Of a stretch of DNA of 14,872 nt, positions 1 through 7,028 are shown one piece after another. This DNA comes from Candidatus Latescibacterota bacterium (GTDB taxonomy: Bacteria; Krumholzibacteriota; Krumholzibacteriia; Krumholzibacteriales; WJIX01). The position numbers and the translations under genes were made by a program. The stretch lies in contig DAOWMJ010000021.1 in NCBI GenBank assembly GCA_030643145.1, positions 1-14,872 of the forward strand, written 5' to 3'. Positions within the stretch are counted from its first letter, which is position 1, and every line of letters begins with the position of its first letter. The notes below the pieces were generated by a model that was not told the origin of the DNA, searched no databases, and saw nothing but the letters and a program-made list of their open reading frames with translations.

Positions 1-269
1 CGCAGAATATTACCGATCCTCCAAAAAAACGCTGCCCGAAATGCCATGGTAGAATCTACAGAGTGATATATCCTGTTAACCATATCCTTAAAGGTTCCGG
101 ATTCTACAAAACAGACTACAGAGATGAGGATTTCTCAAAAAGAGAAAAAGAGGAAAAAAAACAGGAATCCGGCAAAGACAAAAAAGAAGTGGTAAAAAAA
201 CCGAAAACAGACAGCACTAAAAGAGAATTGGTAAAAGAAACAAAATTAAAATCAAAGAGCGCTGTTTAA
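1..269 (+). CDS. FmdB family zinc-ribbon protein, C-terminal part (partial)
   Basis: The reading frame is open from the window edge (first full codon at base 3) to a TAA at 267-269, so the N-terminus is missing. The visible part begins with the second half of a small zinc ribbon: DPPKKRCPKC, with the CxxC cysteines at bases 33-44, followed by a LKGSGFYKTDYR motif. This matches the FmdB/CxxC_CxxC_SSSS family, whose N-terminal half would supply the other two cysteines. Members are small putative regulatory or RNA-associated proteins; their biochemical role is poorly defined. After the domain comes a low-complexity tail of about 45 residues, very rich in Lys and Glu, which is longer and more charged than usual. 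The GTG at 63 lies inside the conserved domain and is not a credible start. Transcription ends at the hairpin at 312-337. Confidence 0.8.
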   Translation, partial: QNITDPPKKRCPKCHGRIYRVIYPVNHILKGSGFYKTDYRDEDFSKREKEEKKQESGKDKKEVVKKPKTDSTKRELVKETKLKSKSAV

Positions 270-311
270 TTCAAACACTATTTTCAAAGAAAACATTTTG
301 ATTTCACAAAA

Positions 312-337
312 AAAGCCTCCCCACCCGGGGAGGCTTT
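312..337. terminator. Bidirectional intrinsic terminator between fmdB-like gene and lat
   Basis: This is a perfect 11-bp GC-rich stem (AAAGCCTCCCC, 312-322, with GGGGAGGCTTT, 327-337) around a 4-base loop. It lies between two convergent genes. Read on the minus strand the stem is followed by a run of seven T, a canonical terminator for lat. On the plus strand it is followed by TTTGAATTT, a weaker tract that still serves the fmdB-like gene. Confidence 0.88.
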
Positions 338-380
338 GAATTTGTCAATATTCCTTATAAAACCCAGTACCTGAATTAAG

Positions 381-1718
381 TTATATCTCTTTCATTGTGT
401 CGGCCAGAATCTTCATTGCCTTTTCAATCTCTTCCTCGCTTACATTAAGCGAAGGACGAAATCTAATTGTCAAAGGGCCACACTTCAGAACAAACAGATT
501 GTTTTCAAAAAGCTTATCGACAAGAATATCTCTTGTCTCACCGTCTTTGAAATCAAAAGCGCAAAACAGCCCTAGCCCTCTGGCATTGGAAATTATATCA
601 GGGTTCTCATTCTGTATCTTTTTTATGCCATTCTGAAGCAGCTCGCCCATCTTTGCGGCGTTATCGACAAGGTTATCCTTATCAATTACTTCAAAGATTC
701 TTTTGGCCCTATACATATCCACAATGTTGCCGCCCCAGGTCGAGTTGATACGGCTTGAGACCTTAAAAACACTGTCAACTTCATTAAGACGGTCACTCGC
801 CATAATTCCGCACACCTGCGTTTTCTTTCCAAAAGCCAGGATATCAGGATTTACTCCAAAATTCTGATGCGCCCACATCTTACCTGTAATACCGCCCCCG
901 GTCTGCACTTCATCAAAGATCAGAATAATCTCATTATCGTCAGCAATCCGTCTGAGTTCCTGGAAAAATTCCTTGCGGAAATGATTGTCTCCCCCTTCAC
1001 CTTGTATGGGTTCAATAATAATTGCAGCTATATCATCGCCATCATCCGCAATAATTTTCTCAATCGATTCCACAGCCCGCCTTTCCGCCGCTTTAATCTC
1101 TTCTATGTGTTCCTCAACAGGAAATGTAACTTTCGGGTTTTCTATGCGGGGCCAGTCGAATTTTGGAAAGTAATCAATTTTAGCGGGATCGGTATTCGTC
1201 AGAGACATCGTGTATCCCGTACGACCATGGAAAGCCTCCTTAAAATGGATTACCTTCTGTCCCTTTTCTCCTTCAAAGCCTTTTGCTTTATTTTTCCGAA
1301 CCTTCCAGTCAAAAGCCGCCTTTAGAGCATTCTCTACGGCAAGGGCTCCACCACTTACAAAAAAGAGATTCGGAAGATATTCCGGGACGGCGATCTCGGC
1401 AAACGTCTCGACGAACTCCGCCATCTGAGTGGTATATAAGTCCGAGTTAGAAACTTTATTAACCGCAACCTCGGCCAGCTTACTTAGGAAATCCTCATCC
1501 ATAAGCGCGGGATGATTATACCCGATCGCGCTGGAAGCAAAGAATGTAAAGAAATCAAGATACTCCTCGCCGTTCAGTGAATTAACCAACCAGCTTCCGT
1601 GACTCTTTTCAATATCCAAAACGACCGGATAGCCATCAACCAGCATATGTTTTTTTAGAGTTTTGTGAACATTTTCCGGAGGAACCGTTATCCCTTTATA
1701 GTAATTTATATCACTCAT
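381..1718 (-). CDS. lat: L-lysine 6-aminotransferase (lysine epsilon-aminotransferase)
   Basis: This class III PLP-dependent aminotransferase has 445 residues, close to the mycobacterial Lat length. The family transfers the epsilon-amino group of L-lysine to 2-oxoglutarate, giving glutamate and allysine, which cyclises to piperideine-6-carboxylate, the entry to 2-aminoadipate. Visible motifs are SGGALAVENALK (122-133), the substrate-side HGRTGYT (164-170), IQGEGGD with the Lat gating Glu at 241, FDEVQTG with the PLP-pyridine Asp at 269, the Schiff-base Lys at 298 in FGKKTQVCG, STWGGN (326-331) for the cofactor phosphate, and TIRFRP (417-422) for the substrate carboxylate. FDWPRI and KKTQVCG are typical of Lat rather than ornithine or acetylornithine aminotransferases. 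I chose the ATG at 1718 because GAGAGG lies 6 nt upstream; an in-frame ATG at 1751 adds 11 residues but lacks a ribosome site. It is likely monocistronic. Confidence 0.92.
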   Translation of the reverse strand: MSDINYYKGITVPPENVHKTLKKHMLVDGYPVVLDIEKSHGSWLVNSLNGEEYLDFFTFFASSAIGYNHPALMDEDFLSKLAEVAVNKVSNSDLYTTQMAEFVETFAEIAVPEYLPNLFFVSGGALAVENALKAAFDWKVRKNKAKGFEGEKGQKVIHFKEAFHGRTGYTMSLTNTDPAKIDYFPKFDWPRIENPKVTFPVEEHIEEIKAAERRAVESIEKIIADDGDDIAAIIIEPIQGEGGDNHFRKEFFQELRRIADDNEIILIFDEVQTGGGITGKMWAHQNFGVNPDILAFGKKTQVCGIMASDRLNEVDSVFKVSSRINSTWGGNIVDMYRAKRIFEVIDKDNLVDNAAKMGELLQNGIKKIQNENPDIISNARGLGLFCAFDFKDGETRDILVDKLFENNLFVLKCGPLTIRFRPSLNVSEEEIEKAMKILADTMKEI

Positions 1719-1800
1719 AAAACACCTCTCAAGGATAAATGACCATACCACAACAAACTACAGTGCTACACCCTATATCTATGCTAATATAAACATTAAT

Positions 1801-1829
1801 AGTATATAAACTTTACCTTAATTTATCAA
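1801..1829 (-). promoter_or_regulatory. Sigma-70 type promoter for lat
   Basis: On the minus strand TTGATA (1829-1824) is separated by exactly 17 bp from TATACT (1806-1801); each hexamer differs from consensus at one position. The predicted start near 1794 leaves a leader of about 76 nt before the lat ATG. I see no clear operator or riboswitch in that leader. Confidence 0.6.
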
Positions 1830-1893
1830 CCCAAATTGTGAATATCTTTATTTGATTGGCTCTTCAGAATAGCAGATAAGAATAGAGCAGGAA

Positions 1894-1941
1894 AAGGGGC
1901 AAAAGACTTTAACTTACCTACAGTAAATTCTTATGCCCCTT
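1894..1941 (-). terminator. Long-looped inverted repeat, possible terminator of the small secreted-protein gene
   Basis: AAGGGGCAAAAG (1894-1905) and CTTATGCCCCTT (1930-1941) form a 12-bp stem with one mismatch. The 24-nt loop contains a small inner hairpin, TTAC (1914-1917) with GTAA (1923-1926). On the minus strand it lies about 70 nt past the stop of the small secreted-protein gene and is followed by only a short T run (TTTTCC). It may be a weak terminator or simply a structured element. A second small hairpin lies at 1952-1970. Confidence 0.35.
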
Positions 1942-2008
1942 AATTCCAAATGAGGTGGCCTTGCCACTTCACGCTCCCAAAACATTCCTGTTCCCCCACT
2001 CACATGAA

Positions 2009-2332
2009 TTAAAACCGTTTAAATCTTTCCCGCCTGTCTTCAGGATAAAAACGATGTGTTTCAACAAGCCGGGATTCATCGTCGAAAATGAATTCAATTC
2101 CTAGTTCAAGGTATTTCCAGTGTTCTCTTACACGTCCATATCCATATACTCTAAAACGATGTACAGGAAAACCGTGCTTCTGGTAAATATCAAGTTTGTC
2201 ATTTTCCCATTGCTTTACAAGATTCTGGTAACGCAAGAGTCTTCGTCCTCTTGTGCCTCGGATTGTAGTAGCCTCTGATGTGGAAGTTAACAGGGCTATC
2301 ACAGCCAAGCTGAAAATTACACGCCTGACCAT
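2009..2332 (-). CDS. Small secreted protein of unknown function
   Basis: I do not recognise this 107-residue protein as a named family. It begins with a clear Sec signal peptide: VRR, then a hydrophobic stretch at about 5-16, with likely cleavage after SEA at 21. That predicts a periplasmic or secreted mature protein of about 86 residues. The mature part is basic and aromatic. It contains IYQKHGFPVHRFRVYG (49-64), then WKYLELGIEFIFDDESRLVETHRF (72-95, a likely pair of beta strands), and ends in an Arg/Lys-rich tail. The 'HGFP...FIF' pattern is loosely like small SmpA/BamE-type or lipoprotein-like domains, which is inference only. I chose the ATG at 2332 because AGGA lies about 10 nt upstream and this start gives an ideal signal peptide; a start at 2383 would add an unlikely N-terminal extension. 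It is divergent from the EamA gene. Confidence 0.6.
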   Translation of the reverse strand: MVRRVIFSLAVIALLTSTSEATTIRGTRGRRLLRYQNLVKQWENDKLDIYQKHGFPVHRFRVYGYGRVREHWKYLELGIEFIFDDESRLVETHRFYPEDRRERFKRF

Positions 2333-2397
2333 CACTCTCACTTCCTTTCCCGTTGCATAACCCAAAAGTCGTTGCTTCTTCAACCCTGCTGTGTTCT

Positions 2398-2427
2398 ATT
2401 ATACCATAAAATTGACAGTAATTACAA
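2398..2427 (-). promoter_or_regulatory. Extended -10 promoter for the small secreted-protein gene
   Basis: On the minus strand TATAAT (2403-2398) is preceded by TGG, giving an extended -10 element, with a weak -35 TTGTAA (2427-2422) 18 bp upstream. The predicted start is near 2391, about 60 nt before the chosen ATG. It overlaps the opposing promoter of the EamA gene. Confidence 0.5.
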
Positions 2428-2440
2428 GTATGGAGATAAT
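2412..2440 (+). promoter_or_regulatory. Near-consensus sigma-70 promoter for the EamA transporter
   Basis: TTGACA (2412-2417) is followed by a 17-bp spacer and GATAAT (2435-2440, one mismatch to TATAAT). The predicted start near 2447 coincides with the Shine-Dalgarno AAAGG (2447-2451), so the mRNA leader would be only about 14 nt. Confidence 0.65.
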
Positions 2441-2460
2441 ATTCCGAAAGGTTTCCTGTT

Positions 2461-3390
2461 ATGCCCGATAATTCCCCGAAAGGAGCAATCTCTCTATCCT
2501 TTGTAAGATTCCTGCTTGTACTTCTGTTTGTCTTCTGGTCTAATGCCTTTACCGCTATTCTGCACCTAAGAGAACTCTTTACTCCACAGCGGTTGATACT
2601 CGCTCGTTTTTTCCCGGTATGCGTCATCTGTATAACGTATCTAACTATAAACAAGCGCCGGAGAATTGAAAGTCTTGAAATCTTAAAGAAATTTCCCGTC
2701 AGAATCATCTCGATGGGAGGCTTTGGAATTGCCGGATACAATCTATTCCTCTATCTTGGGCAGAGCGAAATCAAGCCGGGCGCGGCAGCCCTTATAACCA
2801 CTCTTTCACCCATCTTTACTCTGATTTTTTCTGTGCTCCTGCTCAAAGTAAGGGTTCCTTTCAAAAGAATAGCCGGGATAATAATAGCCTTTATCGGCAT
2901 GTATTGTATTATCCAATGGGGTAAAATCGGGCTTGGAAATATAACTGAAATCTCAAACGCCGAATTACGGTACGCGCTAATTACAGGACTGGCTCCCATA
3001 TGCTGGTCACTATATACTATAATCGGCAAGACGCTGACTAAGCATTATTCTCCTATAACCATAAGCAGTCTCTCAATTATTATTGGTACAATTCCTTTTA
3101 TCTTCTTCGCTGACAATGATTTTTTCCAATCTATATCCAGAATGAATTCAACTCACTGGCTGGCGCTCGCTCATCTGAGTATACTATGTACAATGGCAGG
3201 TTACTGGATATGGAATAGTGCATTGAAATATCTGCCGGCAACCTCCGTAGCTTCTTTTATTTATCTCAATCCGCCATTGGCCGCTCTATTCGGCTGGCTC
3301 TTCTTTGGTGAAGAAATCACCATCTTCTTTATCGCGGGAAGCACGGTAATACTCCTGGGACTCTTTCTGACACAAAAAAGAAATAACTGA
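2461..3390 (+). CDS. EamA family (DMT superfamily) transporter
   Basis: This 309-residue inner-membrane protein has the ten-helix, two-repeat layout of EamA/RhaT-type carriers. The first repeat spans about 13-152 and the second about 170-305, separated by a hydrophilic linker around 156-168. The second repeat ends with the family's typical run: SVASFIYLNPPLAALFGWLF then GEE (262-285). The first repeat has the matching GAAALITTLSPIFTLIFSVL (107-126). Characterised relatives export amino acids and other small metabolites (RhtA, YdcZ/YddG-like); the substrate here cannot be read from sequence. Next to a lysine aminotransferase and two amino-acid symporters, an amino-acid or amine exporter is a reasonable inference. 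The ATG at 2461 has AAAGG 9 nt upstream and its own strong promoter. The next gene starts 187 nt downstream, so it may or may not be cotranscribed. Confidence 0.88.
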   Translation: MPDNSPKGAISLSFVRFLLVLLFVFWSNAFTAILHLRELFTPQRLILARFFPVCVICITYLTINKRRRIESLEILKKFPVRIISMGGFGIAGYNLFLYLGQSEIKPGAAALITTLSPIFTLIFSVLLLKVRVPFKRIAGIIIAFIGMYCIIQWGKIGLGNITEISNAELRYALITGLAPICWSLYTIIGKTLTKHYSPITISSLSIIIGTIPFIFFADNDFFQSISRMNSTHWLALAHLSILCTMAGYWIWNSALKYLPATSVASFIYLNPPLAALFGWLFFGEEITIFFIAGSTVILLGLFLTQKRNN

Positions 3391-3577
3391 ATCTGTTCGA
3401 TAAACCATGTTTCTAGAATTTAATAAATGCAATATACCTGACACAAACTGACTGTCGGACCGAACCTGACAAGTAAAAAAATCATTGCTTCCATAAAGCC
3501 AAATGATATAGGGTATTACTGATACAGTCACTATAGTTCTACCCAGCGCTCATTGTAGATATATTTGAGGGGTATAA

Positions 3578-4915
3578 ATGGCAACAGGGAACAGTTCAAA
3601 CCGCGGTCAATGGGGATCCAACACCGGATTTATTCTGGCAGCAGCGGGTTCCGCTATAGGGCTGGGAAATATCTGGAGGTTCCCATATGTAGTAGGAGAG
3701 AATGGCGGCGGCGCTTTTCTCCTTATTTATCTTTTGTGTATACTGCTCCTGGGGCTCCCTGTTATGCTGGCGGAACTTACTATCGGCAGATACAGCCGGA
3801 AGAATCCCGTTGGAGCCTTTGAATCAATCAGGCCCCGAAGCCGATGGAAAATCGTCGGGTTTCTTGGTGTTATTACCGGAATATGCATTCTGTCATATTA
3901 TTCCGTTGTAGCCGGATATACTCTGGGGTACATAGGCAAAACTCTGGCAGGCAATAAGGACAGTTATCAATCCTTCTCATCAAATCCTCTACTGGCATTT
4001 TCCCTCTTTATCACCTTTATAGTCCTGACCGTACTCGTAGTTCAGGGTGGAATAAAAAATGGCATAGAAAGATGCTCAAAGATTCTCATGCCGATCCTTT
4101 TTTTCCTTATGCTAATTTTGATAATCCGTTCAATAACACTGGATGGGGCCGGGAAAGGACTGGTGTTCTATCTTAAACCCGATTTCAGCAAGGTAACAGG
4201 ACATACATTTCTTGCGGCGATGGGACAGGCGTTCTTCTCGCTTAGCCTCGGCATGGGATGTATGATTACATACGGAAGTTATCTTCCAAAGGATTCAAAT
4301 CTGTTGCTTAACGGCGTGTCGGTTGCCGCCTTTGACACACTTATAGCTCTAATGGCGGGATTTATGATATTCCCCGCCCTTTTCGCGGCCGGGATGGACC
4401 CTAAGGCCGGACCGAGCCTGGTTTTTGAAGTTCTCCCGAAAATTTTCTCATTAATGCCCGGGGGAAATATCGTAGGCGCATCTTTCTTCCTGCTTCTTTC
4501 GATCGCAGCCTTAACCTCCACAATATCACTTCTTGAAGTCGCAACAGCCTATTTTGTTGATGAAAGGGGATGGCTAAGGAAAAAATCGGTCTGGTTTATA
4601 GCCCTTATCGTTTTATTATTAGGAATACCCTCGGCACTTTCACAGGGAATAGTCCCCTGGCTCAATAATTTACCCTTAGTACATATAGACTTTTTAGGCT
4701 TCATGGACTGGATATTTGGCAATATAATGCTCGCGGTCGGAGCATTGTTTCTTGCAATATTCATAGCCTGGATATGGAAAACAAATACCGCGATAAATGA
4801 AATAAAGAAGGGGTGCCCGAAATTTAAGTATGTTAGTCCGATATTTAGTATATTACTCAAGTTTTTCTGTCCGGCAATTATTTTACTATTAATCGTTTTT
4901 CTCATTATCAATTAA
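3578..4915 (+). CDS. Sodium-dependent neurotransmitter-symporter family (NSS/SNF) transporter
   Basis: This 445-residue LeuT-fold sodium symporter probably carries an amino acid into the cell. TM1 contains the unwound sodium/substrate site GSAIGLGNIWRFPY (24-37), followed by the family signature WRFPYVVGENGGGAF (33-47), which fits the SNF PROSITE pattern. I count 11 hydrophobic segments, the usual number for bacterial members such as MhsT and Tyt1 (LeuT and animal members have 12). The QAFFSLSLGMGCMITYGSYL stretch corresponds to TM6, with its unwound SLGMG, and SIAALTSTISLLEV to TM8 with the second sodium site. The ATG at 3578 has a strong GAGGGG 5 nt upstream. The substrate is not predictable. 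It lies 60 nt upstream of a second sodium symporter gene, and the two are probably cotranscribed. Confidence 0.93.
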   Translation: MATGNSSNRGQWGSNTGFILAAAGSAIGLGNIWRFPYVVGENGGGAFLLIYLLCILLLGLPVMLAELTIGRYSRKNPVGAFESIRPRSRWKIVGFLGVITGICILSYYSVVAGYTLGYIGKTLAGNKDSYQSFSSNPLLAFSLFITFIVLTVLVVQGGIKNGIERCSKILMPILFFLMLILIIRSITLDGAGKGLVFYLKPDFSKVTGHTFLAAMGQAFFSLSLGMGCMITYGSYLPKDSNLLLNGVSVAAFDTLIALMAGFMIFPALFAAGMDPKAGPSLVFEVLPKIFSLMPGGNIVGASFFLLLSIAALTSTISLLEVATAYFVDERGWLRKKSVWFIALIVLLLGIPSALSQGIVPWLNNLPLVHIDFLGFMDWIFGNIMLAVGALFLAIFIAWIWKTNTAINEIKKGCPKFKYVSPIFSILLKFFCPAIILLLIVFLIIN

Positions 4916-4975
4916 AGATAACAACACGGGTTGCGCTATCTTCAAGAGACAATAAAAATAAGGAGCATAAAAAAA

Positions 4976-6652
4976 ATGGGCACAATAAAGGGTTTTATTG
5001 ATATCCTGTATGAATATATTTGGGAATTTCCCAAATCTCTCCCATATTTTTTAGTTCTTCTGCTTGGTACCGGTATATTTTTAACGATACGTATGCGATT
5101 TATCCAATTGCGCAAAATAAAACACAGCCTCTTGGTTATAGCCGGCAAATACGATAATCCCGATGATCCCGGTGAGATAAACCATTTCCAGGCGCTAACC
5201 GCCGCTCTTTCCGCGACTATTGGAATCGGTAATATCGCCGGTGTGGCAACGGCAATCCACTATGGCGGCCCCGGCGCAATGTTCTGGATGTGGGTTACCG
5301 CTATCCTTGGCACAGCATCAAAATTCACTGAATGTACTCTAAGCACACACTTCAGAAAAATCAGACCGGACGGTGAAATTTCCGGCGGCCCGATGTATTA
5401 CATAGAAAAAGGTATGGGAAGCAAATGGAAATTTTTAGCAATAATCTTTGCCGTATGCGCAGTTATTTCTTCTTTCGGAAGTGGAAACAGCGTTCAGGCT
5501 TTTACCGTCGCCGATTCTTTTCGAAGTGATTTTGGAATTCCGCCATGGATTACCGGATCTGTTATGGCAACATTAATTGCACTTGTCATCATAGGTGGGA
5601 TTCGACGGATCGGCAAGGTCACAAGCAAGCTTGTTCCATTTATGGCAGGTATTTATTTTGTGGGAGCCATCACAATACTGTTTATGCACGCGGGAAGCAT
5701 TCCCGGCGCATTTACAACAATCATTTCAGATGCCTTCAGCGCCAAAGCCGGTGTTGGAGGATTCTTCGGTTCAAGCTTTATGTTTATGCTTATATGGGGT
5801 GTAAAACGTGGGATATTCTCCAATGAAGCCGGTCAGGGAAGCGCTCCTATCGCCCACGCCGCGGCAAAAACCGAAGAACCGGCTCGAGAGGGTGTTGTAG
5901 CCATGCTGGGGCCATATATCGATACTCTTTTGATATGTACCCTTACGGGGCTAACCATAGTTACTCTCGGTGTTTGGAAAGATAAAAAGATTGAAACGGT
6001 TCCTTTTATAAAACAATCTGGAATTACAATAATGAAAAAAACAGGGAGCGTTCACCGTAACGGTATTATTCATGAGAGTGATATACTCATGGAAGGACGT
6101 TTCAAAATAGCAGAGGGCCGCGTTGAAGAAATTATTTTTGCTAAAAATAACAGCACAATCGATACACCGCTAATAATGAAAGGGGATATAAGATTTAGCG
6201 GATTCATCGAAAGGGAAACTGATGAAATTATACGCTTCATCGACGACACGGGAAGAATCATCGATAATAACGAAATACAACTCGCCGGCAAGATTCTTCA
6301 AAACGGATCTCCCCTAACAGCGTGGGCATTTGAGAAGGGAATGGCTCCTCTCTTCAGAGGCGGCAATTATATTGTAACAATCGCCGTCTTTTTATTCGCC
6401 CTTTCAACAGCCATTTCATGGTCATATTATGGAGACAGAAGTGTAGAATATCTATTCGGCAAAAAAGCCATTTTCCCCTACAGAGTAATATTCTGTGTTG
6501 TTCATTTCCTGGGAGCTATATTCTCTCTTGAACTGGTTTGGACATTTGGAGATACAGCTCTTGGACTAATGGCAATCCCAAATCTTATCGCCATTCTTGC
6601 GCTTTCAGGAAAAGCTAAAAAGATTGCAAATGAGTATTTCTCCCGTTTCTAA
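4976..6652 (+). CDS. AGCS family sodium:alanine/glycine symporter with a large extra-membrane insertion
   Basis: This 558-residue protein belongs to the alanine or glycine:cation symporter family (LeuT fold, inner membrane), which takes up small neutral amino acids with sodium. Visible are TALSATIGIGNIAGVATAI (75-93), the PROSITE signature GGPGAMFWMWVTAILG (97-112), SGGPMYYIEKGMG (136-148), and GIFSNEAGQGSAPIAHAAA (279-297), which lines the substrate site. Typical members have about 450-480 residues. The excess lies between the helix ending TIVTLGVW (327-334) and the conserved region from about 446 (PLTAWAFEKG): roughly 100 hydrophilic residues rich in Asp, Glu, Lys and Ile that look like beta strands, not membrane. 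The reading frame is intact, so it is an inserted domain, not a frameshift. The ATG at 4976 has AGGAG 10 nt upstream; a TTG at 4931 would add an unsupported extension. Confidence 0.92.
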   Translation: MGTIKGFIDILYEYIWEFPKSLPYFLVLLLGTGIFLTIRMRFIQLRKIKHSLLVIAGKYDNPDDPGEINHFQALTAALSATIGIGNIAGVATAIHYGGPGAMFWMWVTAILGTASKFTECTLSTHFRKIRPDGEISGGPMYYIEKGMGSKWKFLAIIFAVCAVISSFGSGNSVQAFTVADSFRSDFGIPPWITGSVMATLIALVIIGGIRRIGKVTSKLVPFMAGIYFVGAITILFMHAGSIPGAFTTIISDAFSAKAGVGGFFGSSFMFMLIWGVKRGIFSNEAGQGSAPIAHAAAKTEEPAREGVVAMLGPYIDTLLICTLTGLTIVTLGVWKDKKIETVPFIKQSGITIMKKTGSVHRNGIIHESDILMEGRFKIAEGRVEEIIFAKNNSTIDTPLIMKGDIRFSGFIERETDEIIRFIDDTGRIIDNNEIQLAGKILQNGSPLTAWAFEKGMAPLFRGGNYIVTIAVFLFALSTAISWSYYGDRSVEYLFGKKAIFPYRVIFCVVHFLGAIFSLELVWTFGDTALGLMAIPNLIAILALSGKAKKIANEYFSRF

Positions 6653-6841
6653 ACCTCTTTAGTAACAATCCACAAAACGAGCCCGGCGGCTTCCGCTTAG
6701 TAGATCGAACAAACAATTATTTTTCCTCTTTCCAACATTAAAGGGAATCTCCCCCCCCTGTCTAAAAGCAGCAATAAAACATCTTTAAAAGATTATAAAT
6801 TTCAGATAAAGAAAAAAGTCTAAAGAATATATGTCGCATTG

Positions 6842-6870
6842 TTGACAGAACAGCAAAATTTAGGTATAAT
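6842..6870 (+). promoter_or_regulatory. Perfect consensus sigma-70 promoter of the small RNA
   Basis: TTGACA (6842-6847), a 17-bp spacer and TATAAT (6865-6870) match consensus at all twelve positions. The 60 bases upstream are very AT-rich, like an UP element. No coding region follows on this strand; the product is the structured RNA starting near 6877. Confidence 0.85.
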
Positions 6871-6876
6871 TTTATT

Positions 6877-6989
6877 AGAGTCCCTGCGGAAATAGTGAGA
6901 GGATGCTTCTGAAAAGAATCGCGGGCTCATAATTTATTTGAGTTTTCAGAATAATCCGACTCCACGTTTCTTGCGGGGGCTTTCTTTTT
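6877..6989 (+). ncRNA. Candidate stand-alone structured small RNA, about 113 nt, family unknown
   Basis: A fully consensus promoter ends 6 nt before an A at 6877, and a U-tract (TTTCTTTTT, 6981-6989) closes the unit. By hand the transcript folds into one long imperfect rod. The closing stem pairs 6877-6887 with 6973-6983 (11 pairs, several G-U). The middle has AAAU, GUG and AG pairing toward 6959-6970. Then GGAT (6901-6904) pairs with ATCC (6954-6957), followed by a perfect 9-bp stem TTCTGAAAA (6907-6915) with TTTTCAGAA (6943-6951). The apex is CTCA/TGAG around a 9-nt loop, with a 10-nt bulge at 6916-6925. No start codon with a ribosome site and meaningful reading frame lies inside. The rod shape and strong promoter recall 6S RNA, but I see no decisive 6S features. 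It lacks the GGAAGCAGC-type apex of SRP RNA. The stretch 6653-6841 upstream holds nothing else I can identify. Confidence 0.65.
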
Positions 6990-7028
6990 ATAAATGACAA
7001 AATTGCCGTGGAGAAACAATCAAACGAT

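Noticed and set aside
867..1325. A 152-codon open frame on the plus strand opposite lat
   Set aside because: It lies fully antisense to a convincing aminotransferase and shows no family features.
2199..2741. A 180-codon open frame on the minus strand across the divergent promoter region
   Set aside because: It overlaps both the secreted-protein gene and the start of the EamA gene, spans their promoters, and has no recognisable protein features.
3485..3537. Promoter-like hexamers upstream of the NSS gene (TTGCTT with TATAGG, and TATAGT)
   Set aside because: Matches are partial and spacing is not convincing; a promoter is likely in this 187-bp gap but I cannot place it.
6680..6695. GC-rich small hairpin just after the AGCS stop as a terminator
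   Set aside because: Only four pairs and no T-run, too weak to call.
6749..6760. A run of eight C in the gap after the AGCS gene
   Set aside because: An isolated homopolymer without flanking repeats; it may be a chance tract or a sequencing uncertainty.
6877..6989. SRP (4.5S) RNA as the identity of the rod-like RNA
   Set aside because: ffh is in the window and the shape is similar, but the conserved GNRA-type tip and the GGAAGCAGC asymmetric-loop sequence are absent.
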